From positions 1-11,514 of the forward strand of contig JAAYPU010000163.1 of assembly GCA_012519645.1 (NCBI GenBank): 11,514 bases of DNA. The letters are read 5' to 3'. This document shows, in pieces, positions 1-7,114 of this stretch. The stretch is from Clostridiales bacterium (GTDB taxonomy: Bacteria > Bacillota > Clostridia > Peptostreptococcales > JAAYPU01). The position numbers were made by a program, and so were the translations under genes. The notes under the pieces were generated by a model, which saw only the letters and a list, made by a program, of their open reading frames with translations, had not been told where the DNA came from and searched no databases. Each line of letters opens with the position of its first letter. The stretch's first letter is position 1.

Positions 1-80
1 ACAAATTTCTTCCTTATCTTTCAGTTGTCAGTTATCAGTTTTCAGTTTAACACCATATACCTAAAACCTGAAACCTGAGA
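1..80. repeat. Heptamer-phased intergenic repeat, copy 1
   Basis: Two 7-nt-period tracts are visible. One has TCAGTTN words at 21-27, 28-34, 35-41 and 42-48. The other has ACCTRAR words at 59-65, 66-72 and 73-79. They are preceded by AAATTTCTTCC, which looks like one arm of the hairpin seen in other copies. Read on the opposite strand, 6132-6186 has the same order of words (ACCTGAGA, AACACC, CAGTTTTTCAG), so the two regions belong to one family. The left edge is cut by the window. Confidence 0.75.
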
Positions 81-102
81 TCTTAAAAAGGGATGTGTTT
101 AA

Positions 103-393
103 ATGAAAATTGTGAGAGATACTGTGATAAACGAACCTGTTGATACACAGAAGAAAGCTTCCGAGTATACTACGGAAGAAGCAAAGGAAGCTTTTAAAAA
201 AATATTTCTTGAAAAAATGTTTTCTGAGATGCTTAAAACCGGTTCGACTGTTCCAGGCACCAGCGAATTAGAGAAAGAAATATATAGGGATAAAATGGCC
301 GAGCTGCTGGCGGATAAATTTGTAGAGACTACAGACATTAGATGGGAACAGATATTCGGCAAAGCCGAATTAAAAACTAAGAAAGAAGAATAA
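103..393 (+). CDS. Small protein with possible FlgJ-like rod-binding domain
   Basis: A 96-residue soluble, charged protein with no signal peptide or membrane segment. Residues about 25-45 (AFKKIFLEKMFSEML) followed by about 55-75 (EKEIYRDKMAELLADKF) resemble the pattern of the FlgJ N-terminal rod-binding domain, in which a helix F-x-x-x-F-x-x-x-M-x-x-x-M is followed by a Y-R-x-M-x-x-x-x-A helix. Short stand-alone proteins of this type occur beside flagellar rod genes in Clostridia. If correct, it would help assemble the rod of the flagellum, and flagellar genes would lie upstream of the window. The resemblance is by eye only. The ATG follows a weak AAAGGGA site about 10 nt upstream, and the gene begins directly after a repeat tract. 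The coding region itself is confident because it has a start, a plausible composition and no competing frame. The function is tentative. Confidence 0.55.
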   Translation: MKIVRDTVINEPVDTQKKASEYTTEEAKEAFKKIFLEKMFSEMLKTGSTVPGTSELEKEIYRDKMAELLADKFVETTDIRWEQIFGKAELKTKKEE

Positions 394-396
394 AAC

Positions 397-426
397 TGAG
401 GAAATTTCTTAATAGAAATTTCCTCA
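397..426. repeat. Perfect hairpin of the intergenic repeat family
   Basis: TGAGGAAATTTC at 397-408 and its exact reverse complement at 415-426 surround a 6-nt loop (TTAATA). It begins 4 nt after the stop codon of the 96-aa protein gene. No T-tract follows, so it is not a typical intrinsic terminator. The same sequence with one change recurs at 4797-4826. Confidence 0.8.
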
Positions 427-454
427 AATTAAGAATTAAAAAATAAGAATTAAG
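427..454. repeat. Heptamer tract (AATTAAG words)
   Basis: Four consecutive 7-nt words, AATTAAG, AATTAAA, AAATAAG and AATTAAG, occupy 427-454. They sit exactly between the hairpins at 397-426 and 464-490. Confidence 0.7.
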
Positions 455-463
455 AGTTTATGT

Positions 464-490
464 AGAAATTTTGCCGGAAGCAAAATTTCT
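464..490 (+). terminator. Hairpin with T-rich tail, possible terminator
   Basis: AGAAATTTTGC (464-474) pairs perfectly with 480-490 around a CGGAA loop. TTTTATTAT follows, so this hairpin could end transcription of the upstream small gene. Its sequence also fits the repeat family (compare the arms at 9518-9546), so terminator function is an inference. Confidence 0.5.
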
Positions 491-519
491 TTTATTATCT
501 TGAAATCTGAAATTTAATG

Positions 520-770
520 GTTTAGAGACGGATGAGATTGCTACACTTACAAAAACTATATGTTATAACAAGGAAAATGGACTTTGAGGATTCATCTACG
601 GAAGCTTGCAGCAGTATGTCATCGCGAGGAGCGGCAGCGACGTGGCGATCCATTCTAATTTTATAATTAATATGAAAATTCTCAATGAAGGATTTATTGT
701 TTTTTTTTGCATAAAAAAATTTTTTTATAAACTACATAATAGTTTTGTTTTGAATTATGTTAAGATTCCT
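520..770. other. AT-rich intergenic stretch without a credible gene
   Basis: The gap between the small gene and the first acyl-CoA synthetase is about 490 nt. Beyond the hairpins (397-490), the GC-rich palindrome (about 618-652) and the promoter (750-778), it holds an AT-rich segment with long T and A runs around 698-728, including an A7T7 self-complementary run. A 64-codon frame at 606-800 starts inside the palindromic repeat and has no ribosome binding site or recognisable product, so I do not call it a gene. Confidence 0.6.
616..652. repeat. REP-like GC-rich palindromic repeat
   Basis: The stretch starting TGTCATCGCGAGGAGC and ending ACGTGGCGATCC has ATCGC (621-625) and GCGAT (645-649) as outer arms, with GAGCG/GCGAC-type inner symmetry. 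It matches the widespread bacterial repeat of form TCATTGCGAGGAGC...GCGACGTGGCAATC, which is known from many unrelated genomes. It is markedly richer in GC than its surroundings, consistent with a dispersed, probably mobile, palindromic unit. Confidence 0.75.
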
Positions 771-778
771 TGTATAAT
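750..778 (+). promoter_or_regulatory. Sigma-A-type promoter for the acyl-CoA synthetase pair
   Basis: TTGAAT at 750-755 and a perfect TATAAT at 773-778 are separated by 17 nt. Transcription would start near 785, giving an untranslated leader of about 95 nt before the GTG start at 882. No riboswitch-like structure is obvious in the leader. Confidence 0.65.
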
Positions 779-881
779 AAATATTATAAAATTTTTTTAA
801 CTTAAATAAATATCCTTTGAATTATTAAAACGGTAGTCAATTGTAATTGAATTCTCAGGATTAAGTAAAGGGGTTTAAAAA

Positions 882-2600
882 GTGAAAAAATTTAAGGATG
901 CACTATACCCTATTAGACCTATAAAAGATTTAAAGGATCTTATCGATAACAGCGTGCTATTATTTTCTGAAAGAAATGCTTTCTTGATAAAAGATAAGCC
1001 TGGTGGAGACTATAAACCGATAAAATACGATACTTTTAAAAAGGATTTGGATGCATTGGGTACTGCCCTTCTGGATCTAGGGCTAAAAGATAAACGGATT
1101 GCTGTAATAGGCGAAAACAGATATGAATGGGTTTTAACATATTTATCCGTAGTTAATGGTGTGGGCGTTATTGTGCCCCTCGACAAAGAACTTCCTGCTA
1201 ATGAAATAAAGTACCTGCTTGAGAGGTCCAATGCCAGTGCATTGGTGTATTCCGACAAGCTGGAAAACGTCTTGGATACAGCTCTGGAAGGAACAGAGAA
1301 CCTGCAGTATCTTATCAGTATGGATGCAGAAACCGATACTCATAAAAGTTTGTCTCTTAATAAATTGATTGAAAAAGGCAATCAATTAATAAATCAGGGC
1401 AGAAAAGATTATATTAATGCAGTGATCGATCCGGATGCTATGTCAATTCTTCTTTTCACTTCGGGAACAACAGGTATGGCTAAAGGAGTCATGCTCTCAC
1501 ATAATAACATATGCGCCAATATCATGGCTATGTCACAATATGTTCAAACAACGGAAAATGATAAATTATTATCTGTTCTGCCAATTCATCATACCTACGA
1601 GTGTACCTGCGGTATATTAACTCCTTTATACCAAGGCTCTTGTGTGGCTTTTTGCGAGGGATTAAAGCATATCGTAAAAAATTTAGGTGAGGCAGAAGCA
1701 ACTATAATGCTTGGTGTCCCTCTTATTTTTGAGTCCATGTACAAACGATTATGGAAAAAAGCTGAGAAAGAAGGCAGAGCTGATAAATTAAGAAAAGGTT
1801 TTATGGTGAATAGGGCGCTTAGAAAAGTAGGCATGGATAAATCAAAGAAACTTTTCAAAGCTATTCATCAAGCATTGGGAGGACATATACGAATGTTTAT
1901 ATCCGGCGCCGCAGCAATAGATCCGGAGATCATTGAATGCTTTAATGACTTAGGTGTTAACATGTTTCAAGGGTATGGATTGACAGAATGCTCACCTATC
2001 GTAACGGTCAACAAAGATCGATATATGAAAGCTGCTTCAGCAGGGTTGCCCATGCAGGGAACAGAAGTTAAAATATTTGAGCCGGATGAGGATGGTATTG
2101 GGGAGATAATTTGCAAAAGCGGTTCAGTAATGCTTGGGTATTATGAGAATGATGAAGAAACAAAAAAGGTTCTTAGGGACGGATGGTTCTTTACCGGAGA
2201 TTTAGGATACTTTGATAATGAAGGTTTCTTATATATTACCGGAAGAAAGAAAAATGTAATAGTAACGAAAAACGGTAAAAATATTTTTCCGGAAGAAGTA
2301 GAATATTACCTTAATAAGAGCGATTATGTAAAAGAATGTTTGGTTTGGGGCAAGGATGATGAAGAGGACGAAGATATTTTAGTGTGTGCGGAAATTGTAC
2401 CTGATGAGGAATATTTGGAAGAAATCGGCAAAAGCTATACTGATGAAGAACTCCGTACAGTTTTTCAGGACATTATTCATGAGATAAACAGCAAAATGCC
2501 ATTTTACAAACGGATAAGGCGATTTAATATCAGACATGAAGAATTTGAAAAAACAACGACGAAGAAAATAAAAAGATATGGCCAAAATCTAAATAAATAA
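882..2600 (+). CDS. Long-chain acyl-CoA synthetase (AMP-binding), copy 1
   Basis: A 572-residue ANL-superfamily adenylate-forming enzyme, predicted to activate a fatty acid with ATP and then load it onto CoA. Visible motifs are the phosphate-binding loop TSGTTGMAKG (193-202), GYGLTE (364-369), TGD (438-440), the hinge GRKKNVIVTKNGKNIFPEE (454-472) and the C-terminal TTTKKIKR (558-565). In the last motif the second Lys (K562) fits the catalytic lysine that usually sits in a GK pair; here the Gly is replaced by Lys. The PIHHTYECTCG segment (234-244) matches long-chain synthetases better than acetyl-CoA synthetases. There is no signal peptide. The GTG start has an AAAGGGG site 8 nt upstream and no competing ATG nearby. 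It is followed after 15 nt by a paralogue of identical length. The exact chain length of the substrate cannot be read from the sequence. Confidence 0.9.
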   Translation: MKKFKDALYPIRPIKDLKDLIDNSVLLFSERNAFLIKDKPGGDYKPIKYDTFKKDLDALGTALLDLGLKDKRIAVIGENRYEWVLTYLSVVNGVGVIVPLDKELPANEIKYLLERSNASALVYSDKLENVLDTALEGTENLQYLISMDAETDTHKSLSLNKLIEKGNQLINQGRKDYINAVIDPDAMSILLFTSGTTGMAKGVMLSHNNICANIMAMSQYVQTTENDKLLSVLPIHHTYECTCGILTPLYQGSCVAFCEGLKHIVKNLGEAEATIMLGVPLIFESMYKRLWKKAEKEGRADKLRKGFMVNRALRKVGMDKSKKLFKAIHQALGGHIRMFISGAAAIDPEIIECFNDLGVNMFQGYGLTECSPIVTVNKDRYMKAASAGLPMQGTEVKIFEPDEDGIGEIICKSGSVMLGYYENDEETKKVLRDGWFFTGDLGYFDNEGFLYITGRKKNVIVTKNGKNIFPEEVEYYLNKSDYVKECLVWGKDDEEDEDILVCAEIVPDEEYLEEIGKSYTDEELRTVFQDIIHEINSKMPFYKRIRRFNIRHEEFEKTTTKKIKRYGQNLNK

Positions 2601-2615
2601 AAGAGGTGTAAAAGA

Positions 2616-4334
2616 ATGATTGAAACTAAGCCTATTTACGAGGTAAGACAAATTAGCGATTTGAGGGATATGCTTAATTCCAGTATTGAAATTTTCAAAG
2701 ATAAAACACTTTTTTTGGTCAAAGATGAAGCGGGAGGACCATACAGACCTATTTCCTATGAAGAATATGGACGGGATGTCAATGCTTTTGGAACTGCACT
2801 GCTTTCTATGGGGCTGCGAGATAAGAAAATTGCCGTTATCGGTGAAAACAGATATGAATGGGCAGTATCTTATATGTCAGTTGTAAACGGTGTGGGTGTT
2901 ATTGTGCCTTTTGACAAAGAGCTTCCCAAAGAAGAAATTGAATATCTTGTTGAAACATCAGGAGTAAGCTGTATTATTTATACTGAAAAATATAAGGAAA
3001 TATTTCAAAATTTAAGAGAAAAAGCACCAAGTTTAACTTGCTTCATTAATATGGATTTAGAGGAAGATGAAGAAAAGCAATATTCATTTAATAAAGTTAT
3101 TGAAAGAGGCAAGCAGCTTTTAAGTGATGGCAATGAAGAATATATTAAAGCCGAGATTGACAGGGACGCAATGAAGATTTTACTTTTTACATCCGGTACT
3201 ACCGGTATGGCAAAAGGTGTTATGCTTTCTCATAATAATATAGCTACTAACATGATGGCGATGTGCTCTATGGTCAATATAGTTCCGTCGGATACATTCT
3301 TTTCAATTTTACCTCTTCATCACACCTATGAGTGTACTTGCGGATTTTTGACACCTATTTATAGAGGTGCTTCAATTGCGTATTGCGAAGGACTCAAATA
3401 CATTTTGAAAAACTTGGAAGAGGCAAAACCTACAGTTTTCTTAGCAGTTCCTCTTATTTTTGAAAGTATTTATAAAAAAATATGGAGACAGGCAAAGAAA
3501 ACAGGTGATGATAAGAAACTTGCTATGGGAATAAAAATAAACAGCGGACTTAAAAGAATAGGTATAGACTTATCAAAAAAACTGTTCCATAAAATACATG
3601 AATTGATGGGAGGGAATATGCGTCTTTTGATCAGCGGTGGTGCTGCCATAGACCCCGAGGTTGTTAAAGGCTTTAGAAATATGGGAATACCGATGCTACA
3701 GGGATATGGATTAACCGAATGCTCTCCAATCGTAGGATTAAATCCTGACATTATGCCTAAAGACGCAGCGGCAGGCGTACCGCTCCCTGGAGTAGAAGTA
3801 ATGATAAATAATCCGGGAGAAGATGGTATCGGCGAAATCATTGTACGAGCCGGCAGTGTAATGCTGGGTTATTATAATAATAAGGAAGCAACGGATAAGG
3901 TTATCATAGATGGATGGTTCCATACAGGAGATTTAGGATTTATAGATGAAAATAACTATATCAATATTACCGGTCGAAAAAAGAATGTTATCATAACTAA
4001 AAATGGCAAGAATATATTCCCTGAAGAATTGGAATTTTATCTGAACAGGATAGATTTCATAGCTGAAAGCATGGTCTGGGGTAAAATGGACGCTGTGTCC
4101 GGAGAAACTTATGTACATGCACAAATCAGACCGGACTCTGAAAGCATTGAAGAATATTTTGGTTCTCAGGTTTCAGATGAAGAGATTGAAAAACTTATTC
4201 AGGATGAAGTTGATAAAGTAAATAATAGTCTGCCGTTTTATAAAAAAATAAGAAAAATATATATTAAAAAAGAAGAATTTGCAAAGACAACCAGTAAAAA
4301 GATCAAGAGGCATCTGGAAATACCCGTAAACTAA
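2616..4334 (+). CDS. Long-chain acyl-CoA synthetase (AMP-binding), copy 2
   Basis: A second 572-residue ANL-superfamily enzyme, collinear with the upstream gene along its whole length and probably from a tandem duplication. It keeps every core motif: TSGTTGMAKG (192-201), GYGLTE (363-368), HTGD (436-439), GRKKNVIITKNGKNIFPEE (453-471) and the C-terminal TTSKKIKR (558-565). Both copies share the family segment HHTYECTCG and the near-identical GENRYEW...VVNGVGVIVP region. Divergence is concentrated at about residues 112-180 and in the C-terminal domain (about 490-530), which suggests some specialisation in substrate or regulation. An AAGAGGTG site lies about 7 nt before the ATG. With only 15 nt between stop and start, the two genes are almost certainly co-transcribed. 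No terminator is evident downstream. Intact motifs suggest both copies are active. Confidence 0.9.
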   Translation: MIETKPIYEVRQISDLRDMLNSSIEIFKDKTLFLVKDEAGGPYRPISYEEYGRDVNAFGTALLSMGLRDKKIAVIGENRYEWAVSYMSVVNGVGVIVPFDKELPKEEIEYLVETSGVSCIIYTEKYKEIFQNLREKAPSLTCFINMDLEEDEEKQYSFNKVIERGKQLLSDGNEEYIKAEIDRDAMKILLFTSGTTGMAKGVMLSHNNIATNMMAMCSMVNIVPSDTFFSILPLHHTYECTCGFLTPIYRGASIAYCEGLKYILKNLEEAKPTVFLAVPLIFESIYKKIWRQAKKTGDDKKLAMGIKINSGLKRIGIDLSKKLFHKIHELMGGNMRLLISGGAAIDPEVVKGFRNMGIPMLQGYGLTECSPIVGLNPDIMPKDAAAGVPLPGVEVMINNPGEDGIGEIIVRAGSVMLGYYNNKEATDKVIIDGWFHTGDLGFIDENNYINITGRKKNVIITKNGKNIFPEELEFYLNRIDFIAESMVWGKMDAVSGETYVHAQIRPDSESIEEYFGSQVSDEEIEKLIQDEVDKVNNSLPFYKKIRKIYIKKEEFAKTTSKKIKRHLEIPVN

Positions 4335-4363
4335 GACGCTTGTAAAATAATATGGTTGAATAA

Positions 4364-4392
4364 TTGATTCTTTGGTATATTAATAGTATAAG
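4364..4392 (+). promoter_or_regulatory. Possible promoter for the NifU-like gene
   Basis: TTGATT (4364-4369) and TATAAG (4387-4392) are spaced by 17 nt. A perfect TATAAT lies slightly downstream at 4399-4404 but lacks a well-spaced -35 partner. Either could serve the gene at 4437. Read-through from the acyl-CoA synthetases is also possible. Confidence 0.45.
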
Positions 4393-4436
4393 CTTTGATA
4401 TAATTGACAGCTTTTTAAAGATGAAGGAGAGATATT

Positions 4437-4655
4437 ATGGAAAATGAAATTAGAGATGCAATTGAAAAAGTAAGACCATTTCTTCAAAGAGATGGAGGAG
4501 ATGTAGAATTTATGGGTTATGAAGACGGAATCGTAAAGGTAAGACTCCAAGGAGCTTGCAGCGGATGTCCCGGCGCACAAATGACCTTGAAAATGGTTAT
4601 TGAGAGAATGCTGAGGGAACAATTTCCTGAGGTAAAGGGAGTAGAAGGCGTATAA
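4437..4655 (+). CDS. NifU C-terminal domain Fe-S scaffold/carrier protein
   Basis: A 72-residue protein that is essentially only a NifU C-terminal (Nfu) domain. It begins with the typical helix IRDAIEKVRPFLQRDGGDVEF (about 5-25) and carries the C-x-x-C motif GACSGCPGAQMTLK (39-52, cysteines 41 and 44). In the family this motif binds a [4Fe-4S] cluster at a dimer interface for transfer to client enzymes. The N-terminal scaffold and ferredoxin-like domains of full NifU are absent, as is normal for short Nfu proteins in Firmicutes. An AAGGAGA site lies 6 nt before the ATG. No nitrogen-fixation or other Fe-S assembly gene is in the window, so it is a general Fe-S delivery gene rather than a nif gene. 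Confidence 0.9.
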   Translation: MENEIRDAIEKVRPFLQRDGGDVEFMGYEDGIVKVRLQGACSGCPGAQMTLKMVIERMLREQFPEVKGVEGV

Positions 4656-4693
4656 GAGATGAAAAGAAATATAAGTAAGTGTTAGAATTTATG

Positions 4694-4725
4694 AAATAAG
4701 CTTAAGTTTGTTCTTAAGCTTATTT
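4694..4725 (+). terminator. AT-rich hairpin after the NifU-like gene
   Basis: AAATAAGCTTAAG (4694-4706) and its exact reverse complement (4713-4725) flank a TTTGTT loop. The U-rich part falls in the 3' arm (TTATTT) rather than after it, so termination may be inefficient. Its position 38 nt after the stop supports a terminator role. Confidence 0.55.
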
Positions 4726-4753
4726 AACATTTAATACGTTTAAAACTTATAAT
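4724..4753 (+). promoter_or_regulatory. Sigma-A-type promoter for capA-like gene
   Basis: TTAACA (4724-4729) and perfect TATAAT (4748-4753) are separated by 18 nt. The predicted start near 4760 gives a leader of about 80 nt that contains the hairpin at 4797-4826 just before the ribosome binding site. Confidence 0.55.
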
Positions 4754-4796
4754 TATAGAAATGACAATTAACGCTCTTTTATTGGGATATAAATAT

Positions 4797-4826
4797 TGAG
4801 GAATTTTTAATTATGAAATTTCCTCA
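4797..4826 (+). repeat. Repeat-family hairpin abutting the capA ribosome binding site
   Basis: TGAGGAATTTT at the left and AAATTTCCTCA at the right form a near-perfect stem, and the same arms occur at 397-426. It ends 1 nt before the TGGAGA Shine-Dalgarno site (4828-4833), so in the transcript it would fold next to the translation start. Confidence 0.65.
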
Positions 4827-4840
4827 CTGGAGAAAAACTC

Positions 4841-6106
4841 ATGAAAAAAATAATTTTTTTGTTCTGTTTTATTTTAATAGCTGTCATAGCCTATATAAGC
4901 ATTGGGACATATTCACAGCCTGATTATGATACCCAAGTTGTTTTGGAGGACAGTCCTGTTGAAGAAGAAATATATGAACCGGTAATAATTAAAATTACGG
5001 CGGTTGGAGATATTATGACACATGGTCCTCAACTTAAAGCGCAATACGACAATAAGGAAAAGATATATAACTTTGAAAATAATTATATAGCTGTTAAGCC
5101 TTATATAGAAAAAGCAGATATAGCATTGTGCAATATTGAAACAGTATTTGCCGGTGAAGAAGAAGTGTTTTCCAGCTACCCCCGTTTTAATACACCGGAT
5201 AGTCTTGCCAATGCACTGAGTAATACAGGCTTTGATATTGGCATTACGGCCAATAATCACTGTTTTGACAGAGAATTTCAAGGTCTGTTACGGACGATAG
5301 AAGTAATAAGAGATAATAATATGGTACCGGTTGGGACACAATTAGATGGTGAAAAGAAATATATAATAACAGATATAAAAGATGTAAAGGTAGGCATAAC
5401 AGCTTATACCTATGAGACAGGGATGTATCGAGGAATGATCACTATTAATGGCTTAGCCGTACCAAATGAGGCAAAGGATAATATAAATACTTTCAGCTAT
5501 GAAACCTTGGAAGAGGATTTGCATCAAATGGCCGAGAGCATCAGAGAAATGAAGGATGAAGGTGCTGAGCTGATTATTTTTTATTTGCATTGGGGTGAAG
5601 AATATATAAAAAAACCGAATGCCTATCAAAAACAAATAGCTCAAAAATTGAGTGAAAGCGGAGTGGATATTATCTTCGGATCCCATCCGCATGTCCTGCA
5701 GCCTGTTGAAATAATTGAAAAAGGAAATGGACATAAGACTTTGATCTTTTATTCAATGGGGAATTTTATTTCTAATCAAAGATATGAGCAGATGGGTCAC
5801 AGATATTCGGAGGACGGAATCATTGCAGAAGTCACATATGAAATAGATACCCGAGTAAATGACATAAAATTAAAAGAAGTTAAAGGTATTCCGACTTGGG
5901 TATACAGATATTATTCCGAAGGAAAGCATGTTTATGAAATACAGCCTTTGGCAGACTTTCTCAAAAATAATTTAAACAAAGATACTCAATGGAAGGTAGA
6001 AAACTCCCTGCAGAATACTGTTAAAATTATGGGAGAGGAATTTCTCAATAGGGAAACTTATGAACTTATAATTTATAGGGATAAGCGATTAGGGATTAGG
6101 GATTAG
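4841..6106 (+). CDS. CapA/PgsA-type membrane-anchored metallophosphatase-fold protein
   Basis: A 421-residue protein. Residues 4-24 form an uncleaved-looking signal anchor with no lipobox, followed by an acidic linker (about 28-48) and a PGA_cap (CapA) domain (about 50-345) on the outer face. Visible signature residues of the calcineurin-like fold are GDIMTHG (56-62), CNIET (97-101), NNHCFD (138-143), HWGEEY (250-255), GSHPHV (280-285) and YSMGNFISNQ (304-313). Family members are linked to poly-gamma-glutamate synthesis or anchoring, but no capB/capC partners lie nearby, so that role is unproven and cell-envelope hydrolase activity is equally possible. The ATG has a TGGAGA site 7 nt upstream. 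The last nine codons (RDKRLGIRD) and the stop are largely written by a 7-nt repeat tract (6080-6107), so the native C-terminus was probably different. Confidence 0.85.
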   Translation: MKKIIFLFCFILIAVIAYISIGTYSQPDYDTQVVLEDSPVEEEIYEPVIIKITAVGDIMTHGPQLKAQYDNKEKIYNFENNYIAVKPYIEKADIALCNIETVFAGEEEVFSSYPRFNTPDSLANALSNTGFDIGITANNHCFDREFQGLLRTIEVIRDNNMVPVGTQLDGEKKYIITDIKDVKVGITAYTYETGMYRGMITINGLAVPNEAKDNINTFSYETLEEDLHQMAESIREMKDEGAELIIFYLHWGEEYIKKPNAYQKQIAQKLSESGVDIIFGSHPHVLQPVEIIEKGNGHKTLIFYSMGNFISNQRYEQMGHRYSEDGIIAEVTYEIDTRVNDIKLKEVKGIPTWVYRYYSEGKHVYEIQPLADFLKNNLNKDTQWKVENSLQNTVKIMGEEFLNRETYELIIYRDKRLGIRD

Positions 6107-6240
6107 TGCAGAATAGTCCGGCGTCCGGAGCAGGTCTCAGGTGTCTGGTCTCAGGTATCGGGTGTTGAACTGAAAAACTGAAACAAAATTTCTACATTCA
6201 CTAAACACTAATCACTAAATACTAATTACTAATCACTTAA
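6080..6240. repeat. Heptamer-phased intergenic repeat, copy between capA and cysQ
   Basis: Successive 7-nt tracts are GATAAGC/GATTAGG/GATTAGG/GATTAGT (6080-6107), GTCCGGC/GTCCGGA (6116-6129), AGGTNTC words (6132-6159), GAACTGA/AAAACTG (6167-6180), and CACTAAA/CACTAAT/TACTAAT words (6199-6240). A hairpin-like half arm, CAAAATTTCT, lies at 6184-6193. The first and last tracts are reverse complements of each other in word content. The block overlaps the 3' end of the capA-like gene. Confidence 0.8.
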
Positions 6241-6256
6241 CTACCGTTCAACTATT

Positions 6257-6285
6257 GCTCAACATGAGCGTAGCTCTTGAAGAGC
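6257..6285. repeat. Two short palindromes before cysQ
   Basis: GCTCA-ACA-TGAGC (6257-6269) and GCTCTT-G-AAGAGC (6273-6285) are two small perfect inverted repeats 3 nt apart, in the leader just upstream of the cysQ ribosome binding site. They could be an operator or an RNA structure. No regulator is identifiable. Confidence 0.4.
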
Positions 6286-6310
6286 GAAGAGAATATTGAG
6301 GTAGGTAATC

Positions 6311-7114
6311 ATGGATTTATATAAAGAGCTGGAGACAGCAAAAAAAGCTGCTTTAGAGGCAGGAGCAGCTATTCTTGGAATATATAAAGAAAGCTTTGAA
6401 ATAAAATATAAAGAGGATGATTCTCCATTAACGATAGCTGATGAAGAAGCGAATAATATTATAATGAACATATTAAAATCAGCTTTCCCTCAATATGCCA
6501 TTTTATCTGAGGAAGCGAAGGATGATCCGGCAAGAAGGGAATCGGACTGGTGTTGGATAGTAGACCCTTTGGATGGCACAAAAGAATTCATAAAGGGAAA
6601 CGGAGAGTTTACCGTTAATATAGCATTAACTTATCGGCAAAAGCCTGTTTTGGGTGTTATTTATATACCGGTCAAAGAAGAATTTTATTATGCCATTAAG
6701 AATCAAGGTGCATATTTTGAGAAAAATAATAATAGTCAAAGAATTTATGTTTCCGATAGAGTAGAAAATATCAGAGCGGCTTGCAGCAGGTCACATTCAT
6801 CTGAGAAGCTCGTGAAACTGCTTACAGAGTCAGGAGTCAAGGAATTTATATATGCTGGGAGTGCTTTGAAGGGATGCATGATTGCAAAAGGAGAAGCAGA
6901 GATATATTATAGATACGGACTGACTTGCGAATGGGATACGGCAGCTATTCACTGCATTGTGGAAGAAGCAGGTGGTATCTTCAGGCAAATGGATGATTCG
7001 GAAATGCTGTATAACAGAGAGGATACTGTCAACCGTAAAGGTTTTTACATACTTAACCGAATAGAGAATAAAATACAATTAATTGACAATAGAGAATTGA
7101 AAACTGACAAATGA
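6311..7114 (+). CDS. cysQ: CysQ-type 3'(2'),5'-bisphosphate nucleotidase
   Basis: A 267-residue cytoplasmic protein of the inositol monophosphatase superfamily. Metal-binding elements are LSEE (65-68), DPLDGTKEF (85-93) and EWDTAAIHCIVEEAGG (207-222). The DPLDGTKEFIKGNGEFTVNIAL arrangement and the RSHSSEKLVKLL segment favour CysQ (hydrolysis of 3'-phosphoadenosine 5'-phosphate to AMP and phosphate) over a true inositol monophosphatase. A GAGGTAG site lies about 6 nt before the ATG. The protein is about 20 residues longer than E. coli CysQ (246 aa). The extra C-terminal tail, from about residue 255 (IQLIDNRELKTDK), is encoded by heptamer repeat sequence and probably has no catalytic role. No sulfate-assimilation genes lie nearby, so its cellular substrate is inferred from family only. 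Confidence 0.85.
   Translation: MDLYKELETAKKAALEAGAAILGIYKESFEIKYKEDDSPLTIADEEANNIIMNILKSAFPQYAILSEEAKDDPARRESDWCWIVDPLDGTKEFIKGNGEFTVNIALTYRQKPVLGVIYIPVKEEFYYAIKNQGAYFEKNNNSQRIYVSDRVENIRAACSRSHSSEKLVKLLTESGVKEFIYAGSALKGCMIAKGEAEIYYRYGLTCEWDTAAIHCIVEEAGGIFRQMDDSEMLYNREDTVNRKGFYILNRIENKIQLIDNRELKTDK

Noticed and set aside
520..560. A degraded second copy of the REP-like palindrome near GGATGAGATTGC
   Set aside because: Only about 10 bases match and no partner arm is visible.
606..800. A 64-codon open frame on the + strand
   Set aside because: It begins inside the REP-like palindrome, has no ribosome binding site, and its product is the typical chance translation of that repeat followed by AT-rich sequence.
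3470..3841. A 123-codon antisense frame inside the second acyl-CoA synthetase
   Set aside because: It is the shadow of a well-conserved gene and has no start signals or family resemblance.
4437..6106. A poly-gamma-glutamate capsule operon
   Set aside because: Only a CapA-like protein is present; no CapB ligase or CapC homologue lies nearby.
6080..6240. CRISPR or tRNA cluster in the capA-cysQ gap
   Set aside because: The period is 7 nt with degenerate words, and there is no cloverleaf or spacer structure.
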